Part shown: positions 54,517 through 63,218 of the stretch, one piece after another
How positions within the stretch are numbered: the stretch's first letter is position 1
Layout: each line of letters starts with the position of its first letter
DNA from: Oxalobacteraceae bacterium
GTDB lineage: Bacteria > Pseudomonadota > Gammaproteobacteria > Burkholderiales > Burkholderiaceae_D
Reading direction: 5' to 3'
Length of the DNA stretch: 63,287 bases
NCBI GenBank assembly: GCA_027490725.1
Contig: JAIXXN010000080.1
Span: forward strand, 1-63,287
The notes under the pieces: generated by a model
What the model was told of the DNA's origin: nothing
Database searches by the model: none
The model's input: the letters and a program-made list of their open reading frames with translations, nothing else
Position numbers and translations under genes: made by a program

Positions 54517-55926
54517 ATGACATCCACCGCCTTTAACAGCTTGCCGCTGGCCCCTGAGCTTCTCTCCAATCTGGATACGCTGGGCTACACCGAAATGACC
54601 ACGATTCAGGCGCAAAGCCTGCCCTCCGTACTGGAAGGCCGGGACCTGATCGCACAGGCCAAAACCGGTAGCGGTAAGACTGCCGCTTTCGGCATCGGCA
54701 TTCTGGCCAAACTGAATCCGGCCTGGTTTGCCGTACAGGCGCTGGTGCTGTGCCCGACCCGCGAACTGGCCGATCAGGTCGCCAACGAATTACGCCGTCT
54801 GGCGCGCGCCACCGGCAACGTCAAGATTCTGGTGCTGACCGGCGGCTCGCCGATGCGTCCGCAAATCGCCTCGCTGGAACACGGCGCCCACATCATCGTC
54901 GGCACGCCGGGTCGCGTGCGTGACCATCTGGGCCGCCAGACCCTCGATCTGTCCAAAGTCGAAACGCTGGTACTGGACGAAGCTGACCGCATGACCGACA
55001 TGGGCTTCTACGACGAGATCGCCAATATCGTCAGCGCCTGCCCGAAACGCCGTCAGACCCTGCTGTTCTCGGCCACCTATCCGGACGATATCCGCCGCGC
55101 CACCGACGCTTTCCTGGTCGATCCGGTCGAAGTCACCGTCGAAGCGCAGCACGACAATAGCCAGATCGAACAGATGTTCTTCGAGATCGGTTTCGATCAG
55201 CGCAATAGCGCCGTGGCACGGCTACTGGCGCACTACAAGCCGGTATCGGCGATCGCGTTCTGCAATACCAAAGTCCAGTGCCGCGAACTGGTCGACGAAC
55301 TGCGCGCCAAAGGCTTCTCGGCACTGGCGCTGTATGGCGAACTGGAACAGCGCGAGCGTGACGAAATTCTGGTGCTGTTTGCGAACCGCAGCTGTTCGGT
55401 ACTGGTTGCCACCGACGTCGCTGCACGCGGCCTCGATATCCAGAATCTGGAAGCCGTGATCAACGTCGACGTATCGAAAGATACCGAAGTCCACATTCAC
55501 CGCATCGGTCGTACCGGCCGTGGTAACGAACAGGGTCTGGCGCTGTCGCTGTGCGCGCCGAACGAGAAGAAATGGGTCAAGCTGATCGAAGAATACCAGC
55601 AGTCGCCAGTGGCGTGGTTTGACCTCGATAGCCTCGACGAAGGCGAATACGGTGTGGATGCTGCGCCGATGATGACGCTGGTGATTTCGGGCGGTAAAAA
55701 AGACAAGCTGCGTCCCGGCGACGTACTGGGCGCGCTGACCGGCGATGCCGGTCTGGCGAAAGAACAGGTGGGCAAGATTAACGTTACCGAGTTCCAGACC
55801 TATGTGGCAATCGATCGCCGCGTGGCCTATGACGCATTCGAGCGTCTGAGCCACAACAATCCGCTCGGTGGTGATTTCGGCGCCTTCAAGGGCCGTAACT
55901 TCAAGATGCGTTTCATCGAGATCTGA
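54517..55926 (+). CDS. dbpA: ATP-dependent RNA helicase DbpA
   Basis: A DEAD-box helicase for 50S assembly, 469 residues from the ATG at 54517. Motifs AQAKTGSGKTAAFG, PTRELADQV, VLDEADRMTDMGFYDE, SAT and HRIGRTGRG are in place. The C-terminal domain (VLGALTGDAGL...NFKMRFIEI) is the DbpA-specific RNA-binding domain that recognises 23S rRNA hairpin 92. Confidence 0.94.
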   Translation: MTSTAFNSLPLAPELLSNLDTLGYTEMTTIQAQSLPSVLEGRDLIAQAKTGSGKTAAFGIGILAKLNPAWFAVQALVLCPTRELADQVANELRRLARATGNVKILVLTGGSPMRPQIASLEHGAHIIVGTPGRVRDHLGRQTLDLSKVETLVLDEADRMTDMGFYDEIANIVSACPKRRQTLLFSATYPDDIRRATDAFLVDPVEVTVEAQHDNSQIEQMFFEIGFDQRNSAVARLLAHYKPVSAIAFCNTKVQCRELVDELRAKGFSALALYGELEQRERDEILVLFANRSCSVLVATDVAARGLDIQNLEAVINVDVSKDTEVHIHRIGRTGRGNEQGLALSLCAPNEKKWVKLIEEYQQSPVAWFDLDSLDEGEYGVDAAPMMTLVISGGKKDKLRPGDVLGALTGDAGLAKEQVGKINVTEFQTYVAIDRRVAYDAFERLSHNNPLGGDFGAFKGRNFKMRFIEI

Positions 55927-55999
55927 TCGACCGCGGCGCCGCTAGCAGCGCCGTTCAATTCAGGATGCTGGATTGACGACAGCTTCGTGCTAGTGGAAC

Positions 56000-57607
56000 T
56001 CAGCGTACGCTGAGTGACACGCTGGCAGGAAACTGCGGTGCGCGCCGATGGCGGGTTGCCTGTTCATAGGAATAGGCCATGCGGATCAGCAGCGCTTCGC
56101 TATAGGCTGCGCCGACAAACGACAAGCCCACCGGCAGTCCCTGTACCTGCCCTGCCGGCACTGTGATGTGCGGATAGCCAGCCACCGCTGCCGGTGACGA
56201 GAAGCTGCCACCGTAATGGTCGCCATTGATAAAGTCAGTCAGCCATGCCGGTCCGCCGGTCGGTGCAACCAGCGCATCGAGCTGGTGCGCCTGCATCACC
56301 TGATCGATCCCTTCCGCGCGCGCATAGCGGCGGTTATTCAGTAGCGCATCGCGATACGCCGGGGTATCCAGATCGCCCTTGCTCTGCGCCTGTTCCAGAT
56401 ATTCCTGACCAAAGTACTGCAATTCGCGCTGGTGATTTTTCTTGTTGAAGGCAATCACGTCGGCCATATTCGCGACCGGCGCATGCGGCGCATATTTTTT
56501 CAGATACGCTTCCAGATCGGCCTTGAATTCATACAGCAGCACCTCGGTTTCCGTCTCGCCGTACTTGCCGGCATTCGGCACTTCGGTATCGACCAGAATC
56601 GCGCCCTGCGCCGCCATGTCCTGCAAGGCACGCTCGATCACCATATCGACTTCGACGTTACTGCCGAAGAAGTTACGCGCGACACCAATGCGTTTGCCCT
56701 GCAAACCGCCCTTTTCCAGCGCTGCACTGTAATCAGCCGCCCGTCCTTTACCCTCGGTCGTCGCGGCATCGTCCGCATCTACTCCGACCATCGCCGCCAG
56801 CATCAGCGCGGCATCCGCCACACTGCGTGCCATCGGCCCTGCGGTATCCTGCGAATGGGCGATGGGAATAATCCCGCTACGACTGACCAGCCCCAGTGTC
56901 GGCTTGATGCCCACCACGCCGCAGATCGAGGCCGGCGAAACGATCGAGCCATCAGTCTCCGTACCCACGGCCAGGGTAGCCAGATTGGCGGCAATCGCCG
57001 CACCGGAACCGGAACTCGAGCCGCTGCAATTGCGGTCCAGCGAATACGGATTGAGGGTCAGCCCGCCACGTCCACTCCAGCCACTGACGGAATGGGTGGA
57101 GCGCATATTGGCCCACTCGCTCAGATTGGTTTTGCCGATAATCACGGCGCCGGCCGCACGCAGCTGCGCCACCACATGCGCATCCTGCGCGGCGCGCACG
57201 CCGTTCAGCGCCAGCGACCCGGCAGTGGTACTCATTCTGTCTGCCGTTGCAATATTATCTTTGAGTAGCACCGGTATGCCATGCAGCGGACCACGCACAC
57301 GCTTGAGCATGCGCTCGCGATCCATTTCCAGGGCGATCTTCAGTGCTTCGGGATTGATTTCGATAATGGCATTGAGGCGCGGACCGGATTTATCGATATT
57401 CCGGATGCGCGCCAGATACTGCGAGGTCAGCGAATGCGAGGTCAGCTTGCCGGCCTCCATCATCTGTTGCTGCTCGCGCACGCCCGCTTCGAGTATGCCG
57501 CCCGAACCGAACTTGAAAGCAGCGCCCGACGGTGCGGCAAGCACCCGACTGCTACCCGCGGCAGCACCTGCCGTCAAGCCGATTCGTACGAATTCCCTGC
57601 GATCCAT
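56000..57607 (-). CDS. Amidase signature family enzyme, Tat-type signal
   Basis: A 535-residue amidase. The N-terminus DRREFVRIGLTAGAAAG is a Tat-like signal. The Ser-Ser-Lys triad is visible in PVLLKDNIAT (Lys), NCSGSSSGSGAAIA (Ser) and GTETDGSIVSPA (Ser). Such enzymes hydrolyse amides or nitrile-derived amides. The specific substrate is unknown. It stands alone. Confidence 0.92.
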   Translation of the reverse strand: MDRREFVRIGLTAGAAAGSSRVLAAPSGAAFKFGSGGILEAGVREQQQMMEAGKLTSHSLTSQYLARIRNIDKSGPRLNAIIEINPEALKIALEMDRERMLKRVRGPLHGIPVLLKDNIATADRMSTTAGSLALNGVRAAQDAHVVAQLRAAGAVIIGKTNLSEWANMRSTHSVSGWSGRGGLTLNPYSLDRNCSGSSSGSGAAIAANLATLAVGTETDGSIVSPASICGVVGIKPTLGLVSRSGIIPIAHSQDTAGPMARSVADAALMLAAMVGVDADDAATTEGKGRAADYSAALEKGGLQGKRIGVARNFFGSNVEVDMVIERALQDMAAQGAILVDTEVPNAGKYGETETEVLLYEFKADLEAYLKKYAPHAPVANMADVIAFNKKNHQRELQYFGQEYLEQAQSKGDLDTPAYRDALLNNRRYARAEGIDQVMQAHQLDALVAPTGGPAWLTDFINGDHYGGSFSSPAAVAGYPHITVPAGQVQGLPVGLSFVGAAYSEALLIRMAYSYEQATRHRRAPQFPASVSLSVR

Positions 57608-57751
57608 GCCATCCTCGTGTGGTGAATATCCGACTTTTTGTGCGCCATTAACACGTGCACTACTTATTGCATATTATAAATATAGCAGCGTGTTGACACC
57701 TACACCACAAAAATTATTACGATTCGGCAAATAATTTCCATTTTCCAATGA

Positions 57752-57786
57752 AAAAAGCACGCTAGCGGTCTGCTAGCGTGCTTTTT
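57752..57786 (-). terminator. Bidirectional terminator downstream of efp
   Basis: AAAAAGCACGCTAGC (57752-57766) pairs perfectly with GCTAGCGTGCTTTTT (57772-57786) across a 5-base loop. T runs flank it on both strands. Confidence 0.85.
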
Positions 57787-57790
57787 AGGG

Positions 57791-57821
57791 GTCAAAAGGC
57801 CGCTTTTGCGGCCTTTTTGAC
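57791..57821 (-). terminator. Second terminator downstream of efp
   Basis: A GTCAAAAGGCCGC / GCGGCCTTTTTGAC stem with a TTTT loop. It follows the efp stop by 25 bp and stands in tandem with the one at 57752. Confidence 0.8.
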
Positions 57822-57845
57822 GCAGTCTTACAACAGACTGACAGC

Positions 57846-58421
57846 TTAGTCGCGCACGATACGCTTGTATTCGTTGGTGCGGGTGTCGATTTCGATCACG
57901 TCGTCCTGGCTCACGAACAGTGGCACCTGAACGCTGTGGCTGTGCGCTTCGATGGCGTTTTCGATTTTGGCTTCTTTCAGGACGTTGCCCGAAGTGTTGC
58001 CCTTAACTGCAGGCTCCGAGTACACCACTTTACGTGCGATGGTGGTTGGCAGTTCGACCGAAATTGCTTTGCCATCATAGAACACGGCTTCGCATTCCAT
58101 GCTGTCTTTCAGGTAGTGCAGTGCATCGCCCAGGTTTTCTTCTTCGATTTCGTACTGTTCGTAGTCAGCATCCATGAAGACGTACAGTGGATCAGCGAAG
58201 TACGAGTAAGTTACTGGCTTTTTGTCCAGAACTACCACGTCGAACTTGTCGTCGCCGCGGAACACGTTTTCCATCGGAGCGTTGGTCAGAAGATTTTTCA
58301 TCTTCCATTTGTAGGTGAAGCCCGTGCGGCTCGAACCGTTAACGTCGGAACGCAGAACGATCATAGGCTTGCTGTCAACCATGATGATGTTGCCAACACG
58401 AATTTCTTTTGCAGGTTTCAT
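57846..58421 (-). CDS. efp: Elongation factor P, arginine-32 type
   Basis: EF-P relieves stalling at polyproline. The 191-residue protein has three OB-type domains and the loop SSRTGFTY with Arg at position 32 instead of the Lys of E. coli. Arg32 is the site of rhamnosylation by EarP. earP lies about 130 bp downstream on the left-hand chromosome side (58554-59714), the usual pairing in betaproteobacteria. Confidence 0.96.
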   Translation of the reverse strand: MKPAKEIRVGNIIMVDSKPMIVLRSDVNGSSRTGFTYKWKMKNLLTNAPMENVFRGDDKFDVVVLDKKPVTYSYFADPLYVFMDADYEQYEIEEENLGDALHYLKDSMECEAVFYDGKAISVELPTTIARKVVYSEPAVKGNTSGNVLKEAKIENAIEAHSHSVQVPLFVSQDDVIEIDTRTNEYKRIVRD

Positions 58422-58553
58422 AGTAAATATACGATTTAAGTAGGTTGCGTAAAAATCATCTGTTGCCAGGCATAGCGCCTAAAGCTCACGGTTGATCAGG
58501 TAAAAATGCGCGAGAGATTAACCCAGCATTATACCCTGCTTTTGGCGCCCCGC

Positions 58554-59714
58554 CTATCTCAGCGTAGCGGCAAAGCGCAGCAGATTCCCGGCCAGATCAC
58601 CGAGCGCCAGCATTTGCTGCTGCCACGCCCCGGCGTGCGCTCTCATGGCAGGCATTTGCGCGCTGTAGGCCGCCCATAAGGCAGGCCAGTCGGCCGGCTG
58701 CGCAGCGGCGCCATTCCAGTGCAGACTGAGTTCGGCGAGGGCCGGCAGGTCGCCCGCATAGCGCTGCAGGAAAGCGCGCAGCTTCTTGTGGTGCAGTTGC
58801 TCGTCTTGCGGATAGATATGCCAGACAAAGGGTCGCCCTGCCCACTGGGCGCGCACAAAGGAATCCTCGCCGCGCACAAAATTCAGATCGCAGCTCCACA
58901 GCAGACGATCGTAATCATCCTGTGGCACAAACGGCAGCACCCGCAGCGTCAGTGCGCCGTGCGTCGCGCTGGCGCCGGCCAGCGCCGCACCGCCCAGCCA
59001 GCTCTGCAGCACGTCGCTCGCCACCCCCTCCGGCACCAGACAGGTGACCGGCTCGCTAGCGTGCTGCCATGCAGCGAACAGCTCGGCCACCGGCGCGTGC
59101 GGATAACAGAACAGACTCACCGTACGGGCCGCGATCTCGCTAGCACTCAGGCCGAGCCGCGTCAGGAAGGCACTGCGTGCGGCAGGGTCGGACTGGAAGG
59201 CTAGCCGCTGTGCGGCAAGGTCCGCCTCCACCAGCAGGCCGCCGGTCTTTGCCGTAAAGCCGGGGAAAAAGAAATGCTTGATCAGGCGCAGACGCGGGTG
59301 TGGCGAGGTCAGGCAATGACAGCCCTCGACCCACTCCTCGGCCGTCAGCCCTTCCAGATTGAACCAGACCGGCCGCGGCTCGCACTGCGCCATCGCCTCG
59401 ATATAGCCGGGCGGGATATCGACCGCAAAAAATTCGATCACGATGTCGGCCACATCGCCGGCACTGAACGCGCCATCCATGCTATCCCAGTGACGCACCG
59501 TGACGCCGGCCCGGGTCTGCTGCGCGGCCAGCACATCGAGTTCCGGACAGATGCGCCGGAAGCTCACCAGATCGTCCACCCACAGCGTCACGTCGATGCC
59601 GTGCTCGCGCTGCAGCTGCCGGGCCAGCCGCCAGCAAATACCGATATCGCCGTAGTTATCCACTACACGACAGAACAGAGCGAGGCGGGTCGGACGAGTA
59701 CTGGGACTGAACAT
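58554..59714 (-). CDS. earP: EF-P arginine rhamnosyltransferase EarP
   Basis: EarP transfers rhamnose from dTDP-L-rhamnose to Arg32 of EF-P. From the ATG at 59714 it is 386 residues, beginning FSPSTRPTRLALFCRVVDNYGDIGICWRLARQL. NYGDIG is the family signature and LNFVRGEDSFVRAQWAGRPFVWHIYPQ is the conserved C-terminal sugar-nucleotide part. The longer open frame upstream adds a Cys/Arg-rich segment unlike the family. It is upstream of efp in the same direction. Confidence 0.93.
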   Translation of the reverse strand: MFSPSTRPTRLALFCRVVDNYGDIGICWRLARQLQREHGIDVTLWVDDLVSFRRICPELDVLAAQQTRAGVTVRHWDSMDGAFSAGDVADIVIEFFAVDIPPGYIEAMAQCEPRPVWFNLEGLTAEEWVEGCHCLTSPHPRLRLIKHFFFPGFTAKTGGLLVEADLAAQRLAFQSDPAARSAFLTRLGLSASEIAARTVSLFCYPHAPVAELFAAWQHASEPVTCLVPEGVASDVLQSWLGGAALAGASATHGALTLRVLPFVPQDDYDRLLWSCDLNFVRGEDSFVRAQWAGRPFVWHIYPQDEQLHHKKLRAFLQRYAGDLPALAELSLHWNGAAAQPADWPALWAAYSAQMPAMRAHAGAWQQQMLALGDLAGNLLRFAATLR

Positions 59715-59918
59715 AGGTATCGGCAAAATGGGTGAGGCTGGATGATACCCGATCCGTCGTGACGCATCTTCACAAAGCATGAAACTTCCGCCAGCGCGCG
59801 CAGTCCAAGTTCCTCCAGCTTCAGTCACACGCATACCCCGTGCTCTGCAAATACTCGGCATCAGGCATGCACTGCGTGGGACTGACTGGTTCCCGTCATG
59901 ACAACTCAAGGAGATACC

Positions 59919-60764
59919 ATGAATGAGCTTCAACAGTACTATGCATCGGCTTTACAACCGCAGCAGCTGGGCGGCCTTGCCCCGCAAGGTTTTCTCGGTG
60001 GTCTGTTCGGCGCACCACTAGGTGGACTGATCGGCCGCGGTATCGGCGGCCTGTTTGGTAACGCGCAGCTGGGAAATCAGATCGGCCAGGCTGCGGGCGG
60101 CATTGGTGGCGCTTTTCTGCCGCTGGGGCTTGACCCCGTCAGCGCCGCCTATGCACAACAGGCGCAGCAACAGCAGCTGCTGCAACAGCAAGCGCAGCTC
60201 GCACCTCAGGGGTGGCTCGGCAATATCATCAAACACGTCGCGCAACCGCTTGGACAAACCATCGGCAATGCCTTCGGTCACGGCCAACTGGGCGGCACGA
60301 TTGGCGGCTATGCCGGACAGCTGGGCGGCATGCTGCCGTTTGCAGTCGATCCTATGCAGCAGGCCTACGCACAGCAGGCCGCACAACAGCAACAGCAACA
60401 GCAACAACAGCAACAGCTACAGCAAATCCAGCAGCTACAACAGCTCCAGCAACTGCAGCAGCAACTCCAGCAACAGCAACAACTGCAGCAGCTACAAGGA
60501 CAAGGCATGGCGCCGCAAGGCTGGCTAGGCAACATCATCAAGAACGTCGCGCAGCCACTGGGACAAACCATCGGCAACGCCTTCGGCCACGGTCAGCTGG
60601 GTAGCACCATCGGCAGCTATGCCGGACAACTAGGCGGCATGCTGCCGTTCGCCGTTGATCCGATCAGCGCTGCCTACGCCCAGCAACTGCAGCAAGCACA
60701 GTTGGCGCAACTGGCCGGCACGGGCAATAGTGCCCTGTATGGCGGCCAGCAAACCCTGCACTAA
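59919..60764 (+). CDS. Three-module glycine-zipper protein with glutamine-rich linkers
   Basis: The start at 59919 is set by AAGGAG at 5-base spacing, giving 281 residues without a signal peptide. Three copies of a ~57-residue module lie at about 21-79, 95-151 and 198-254. Modules 2 and 3 are nearly identical (APQGWLGNIIK, then AQPLGQTIGNAFGHGQLG, AGQLGGMLPFAVDP). Module 1 is divergent. Gln-rich linkers (80-94 and 152-197) separate them. GxxxG-like patterns suggest membrane or amyloid-type packing. No family is recognised. It is the first gene of a unit with 60834 and 61127. Confidence 0.85.
   Translation: MNELQQYYASALQPQQLGGLAPQGFLGGLFGAPLGGLIGRGIGGLFGNAQLGNQIGQAAGGIGGAFLPLGLDPVSAAYAQQAQQQQLLQQQAQLAPQGWLGNIIKHVAQPLGQTIGNAFGHGQLGGTIGGYAGQLGGMLPFAVDPMQQAYAQQAAQQQQQQQQQQQLQQIQQLQQLQQLQQQLQQQQQLQQLQGQGMAPQGWLGNIIKNVAQPLGQTIGNAFGHGQLGSTIGSYAGQLGGMLPFAVDPISAAYAQQLQQAQLAQLAGTGNSALYGGQQTLH
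60361..60510 (+). repeat. CAR/CAN-type glutamine codon repeat
   Basis: A run of CAG/CAA codons encodes the longest Gln-rich linker. It is imperfect and kept in frame. Confidence 0.8.
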
Positions 60765-60833
60765 TCGCAGCCGGCATCGTGCTGCGCCGGGCACTCTGGC
60801 GCAGCACGATGCCACCCCACCAAGGAGCTAGCT

Positions 60834-61115
60834 ATGTTAGATGCGCAAACCGCCCCCGCCAACGGCCAGTATCTGATCCACACTCGCGACAGCCGGCTGC
60901 TGCAGGAGTTTCTCGCGCATGCCGAACGCGATCCCGAGATCCGCATTCTGGACCGGATTGGACCAGCCGGACAACTCCACACGCTCGTGCTTGAACTAAG
61001 CGATGCGAAAGCCCGCGCGCTGGCACAGCAATTCCAGAGCAGCACCCCACAAATCACCATCGAACCGGACCAGCCGCTCACCATGTTCGACATGCTCTCG
61101 GCAGGCCCACTGTGA
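60834..61115 (+). CDS. Stand-alone protease-propeptide (I9-like) protein
   Basis: A 93-residue protein. Residues 13-88 align with residues 74-165 of the following protease: QYLIHTRDS with QYVIAARQS, DPEIRILDRIGP with NADIEVVDKVGP, TLVLELSDAKARALAQQ with VLVARMTEQKAAVLHQQ, and IEPDQPLTMFD with VEPDQHLNLLD. I9 propeptides act as folding chaperones and tight inhibitors. A separate copy next to the protease suggests an inhibitor or a second chaperone. There is no signal peptide. It overlaps the upstream region of the protease by a short distance and is probably co-transcribed. Confidence 0.78.
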   Translation: MLDAQTAPANGQYLIHTRDSRLLQEFLAHAERDPEIRILDRIGPAGQLHTLVLELSDAKARALAQQFQSSTPQITIEPDQPLTMFDMLSAGPL

Positions 61116-61126
61116 AAGGAAATCCC

Positions 61127-63157
61127 ATGGCCAAGTCTCCCCCTCATGACAGCGCCAGTATGGCGCCAGATCCCGCCCCATCCGACGCGACCGACACCGC
61201 GTCGCTGCCGGGCGAAAGCAGCCTGCGTGGCGCACACACCAGTAGCGCCAGCGGCAACAGCAGCGGCGCAACGGACACCCCGCTGCGCAGCAGCGGCAAC
61301 AGCAGCGGCAACAGCAGCGGCCGGACCATCGCGGCACGCAAGAAACAGTACGTCATCGCTGCGCGTCAGAGCGAGGGACTGCAGACACTGGGGCTGGGGC
61401 TGCAGCCGCTGCAACTCTCCGCACTGGAACAGGCACTGCGCAATAACGCCGATATCGAAGTCGTCGACAAAGTCGGACCCAAGTCGGTACTGGGCGCACT
61501 GGCCGATGGCATGGGTGGCGCGCAAGGCGTGCTCGTGGCCCGCATGACGGAACAGAAAGCTGCGGTACTGCACCAGCAGGGACAGGGGCGCCTACTGGTC
61601 GAACCCGATCAGCACCTGAACCTGCTGGACGCTGCACCGCACTTGCCTGCCATGGTCAGCGGGGTCATACCCAGCAGCGCTGGCACGGTGCTCAATGCCG
61701 CGATACGCGTCACCGGGCAGGATGGTGCGCCCATCGCAGAAGCGGAAGTGTCGCTGTTCGGCAGCATGCTGCCGGCCAGCGGCATCACCAACGCCGCGGG
61801 TGAAGTCACGCTCTCACTGTATGGTGAAACCGCGCAAACCGTACGCGGCCTGTACGTCAAACCGAAAGCCGACTACTGGAGCTTCTACCAGCGCGATCCC
61901 GATATCCGCAGCGATGAAGCCAATCTGGTGGCACTGCGCGCACTGTGCGATTTGCCCGCCATGGCGGGCTTCCCCCGTCAGCGCACCTACTGCTGGGGAC
62001 AGAAAGCCATGCGCCTCGATCAACTACCCGGCAATTACCGGGGACAGGGCATCAGGATCGCCATCATCGATTCCGGTGCCGCGACCAGCCACGATAATCT
62101 GCACGCCATCCGCGCTGGCTTCGATGTGCTCAACAAGAAGACCAATCCCGATGGCTGGGAACAGGACACGCTCGGTCATGGCACCCACTGCGCGGGCATC
62201 ATCGCGGCTGCCGAGATCACCTCCGGCATCCGCGGCTTTGCGCCGGATGCCGAAGTCCACGCCTGCAAGCTATTCCCCGGTGGCCAGATCAGCCAGCTGA
62301 TCGACGCCCTCGAATACTGCATCGAGCAACAGATCGACGTGGTCAATCTCAGCCTGGGTGGCACGGAAGTGTCGGAAGCGCTTGAACAGCAGATCATACG
62401 CGCCAAGCGGGCCGGGATAGCCTGCATCGTCGCAGCAGGGAACTCGGGTGGCGCCGTCCAGTATCCGGCCTCCTCGCCGAATGTGCTGGCGGTGGGCGCC
62501 ATCGGCAAGCTCGATGAATTCCCGGCCGACAGCTACCATGCGCAGACGCTCAGCCAGAATGTCGATGCGTATGGCTACTTCACGGCCAGCTTCAGCTGCT
62601 TTGGCCCACAGCTGGCGGTCTGCGCGCCGGGAGTGGCCATCACTTCCTGCGTGCCGCCGAATAACTTCGCCGCATGGGATGGCACCTCGATGGCGACACC
62701 GCACGTTACCGGACTGGCGGCACTGACGCTGGCACACCACCCCGACTTCCAGGCGCCGCAATACCAGACACGCGGCGCAGAAAGAGTCGAACGGCTGTTC
62801 CAGATCATCCGCGCCAGCGCACGCCGCGTCACGCTTGCGGACCAGAGCCGCACCGGCTTCGGCATGCCGGATGCACTGGTCGCGGTCGGACTGCAAGCAC
62901 AAACCACCACGCAAGCGATCGCGCCCCAGCAAGCCGGACTGATCGCACCGCTGGGCGCCAGTCCTGTCGCGGCACTGCTCGCCAATCAGGCTGCTGCAAT
63001 GGCGGCAAATCAGGCCGCCACCCTCGCCTATCTGGGCGGCGCTGGCAATCTGTACGACCCGGTGGCACGTGATGCCGCACGGGCAGCGCTCGCGGCCTAT
63101 CACGGCAACTGGTTCCACCACGCCGGCAATCCGCCCTACCACCCGATTCTGTGGTGA
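61127..63157 (+). CDS. Subtilisin-like serine protease with N-terminal propeptide-like domain
   Basis: From the ATG at 61127 (AAAGGA at 6-base spacing) it has 676 residues. Order: Ser/Asn/Gly-rich leader (1-70), propeptide-like domain (72-165), a beta domain resembling carboxypeptidase-regulatory modules (about 182-240), then the S8 catalytic domain with Asp315 (IIDSG), His351 (GHGTHCAG) and Ser521 (GTSMATPHV). All three are present. The C-terminal ~100 residues are Ala/Gln-rich and end FHHAGNPPYHPILW. No signal peptide is seen, so its location is unclear. A terminator follows. Confidence 0.9.
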   Translation: MAKSPPHDSASMAPDPAPSDATDTASLPGESSLRGAHTSSASGNSSGATDTPLRSSGNSSGNSSGRTIAARKKQYVIAARQSEGLQTLGLGLQPLQLSALEQALRNNADIEVVDKVGPKSVLGALADGMGGAQGVLVARMTEQKAAVLHQQGQGRLLVEPDQHLNLLDAAPHLPAMVSGVIPSSAGTVLNAAIRVTGQDGAPIAEAEVSLFGSMLPASGITNAAGEVTLSLYGETAQTVRGLYVKPKADYWSFYQRDPDIRSDEANLVALRALCDLPAMAGFPRQRTYCWGQKAMRLDQLPGNYRGQGIRIAIIDSGAATSHDNLHAIRAGFDVLNKKTNPDGWEQDTLGHGTHCAGIIAAAEITSGIRGFAPDAEVHACKLFPGGQISQLIDALEYCIEQQIDVVNLSLGGTEVSEALEQQIIRAKRAGIACIVAAGNSGGAVQYPASSPNVLAVGAIGKLDEFPADSYHAQTLSQNVDAYGYFTASFSCFGPQLAVCAPGVAITSCVPPNNFAAWDGTSMATPHVTGLAALTLAHHPDFQAPQYQTRGAERVERLFQIIRASARRVTLADQSRTGFGMPDALVAVGLQAQTTTQAIAPQQAGLIAPLGASPVAALLANQAAAMAANQAATLAYLGGAGNLYDPVARDAARAALAAYHGNWFHHAGNPPYHPILW

Positions 63158-63180
63158 GCGCACAGCAAACGGCGCGCAAC

Positions 63181-63215
63181 AATGCAAAAAGCCGCACTAG
63201 GCGGCTTTTTGCATT
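63181..63215. terminator. Bidirectional terminator between protease and tRNA-Glu
   Basis: AATGCAAAAAGCCGC (63181-63195) and GCGGCTTTTTGCATT (63201-63215) form a perfect 15-bp stem with a 5-base loop. It ends both the protease transcript and the converging tRNA transcript. Confidence 0.9.
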
Positions 63216-63218
63216 AAC

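Noticed and set aside
60361..60510. Repeat region considered as a CRISPR-like array
   Set aside because: The repeat is a CAG/CAA codon tract within an open frame, with no spacers and no cas genes.
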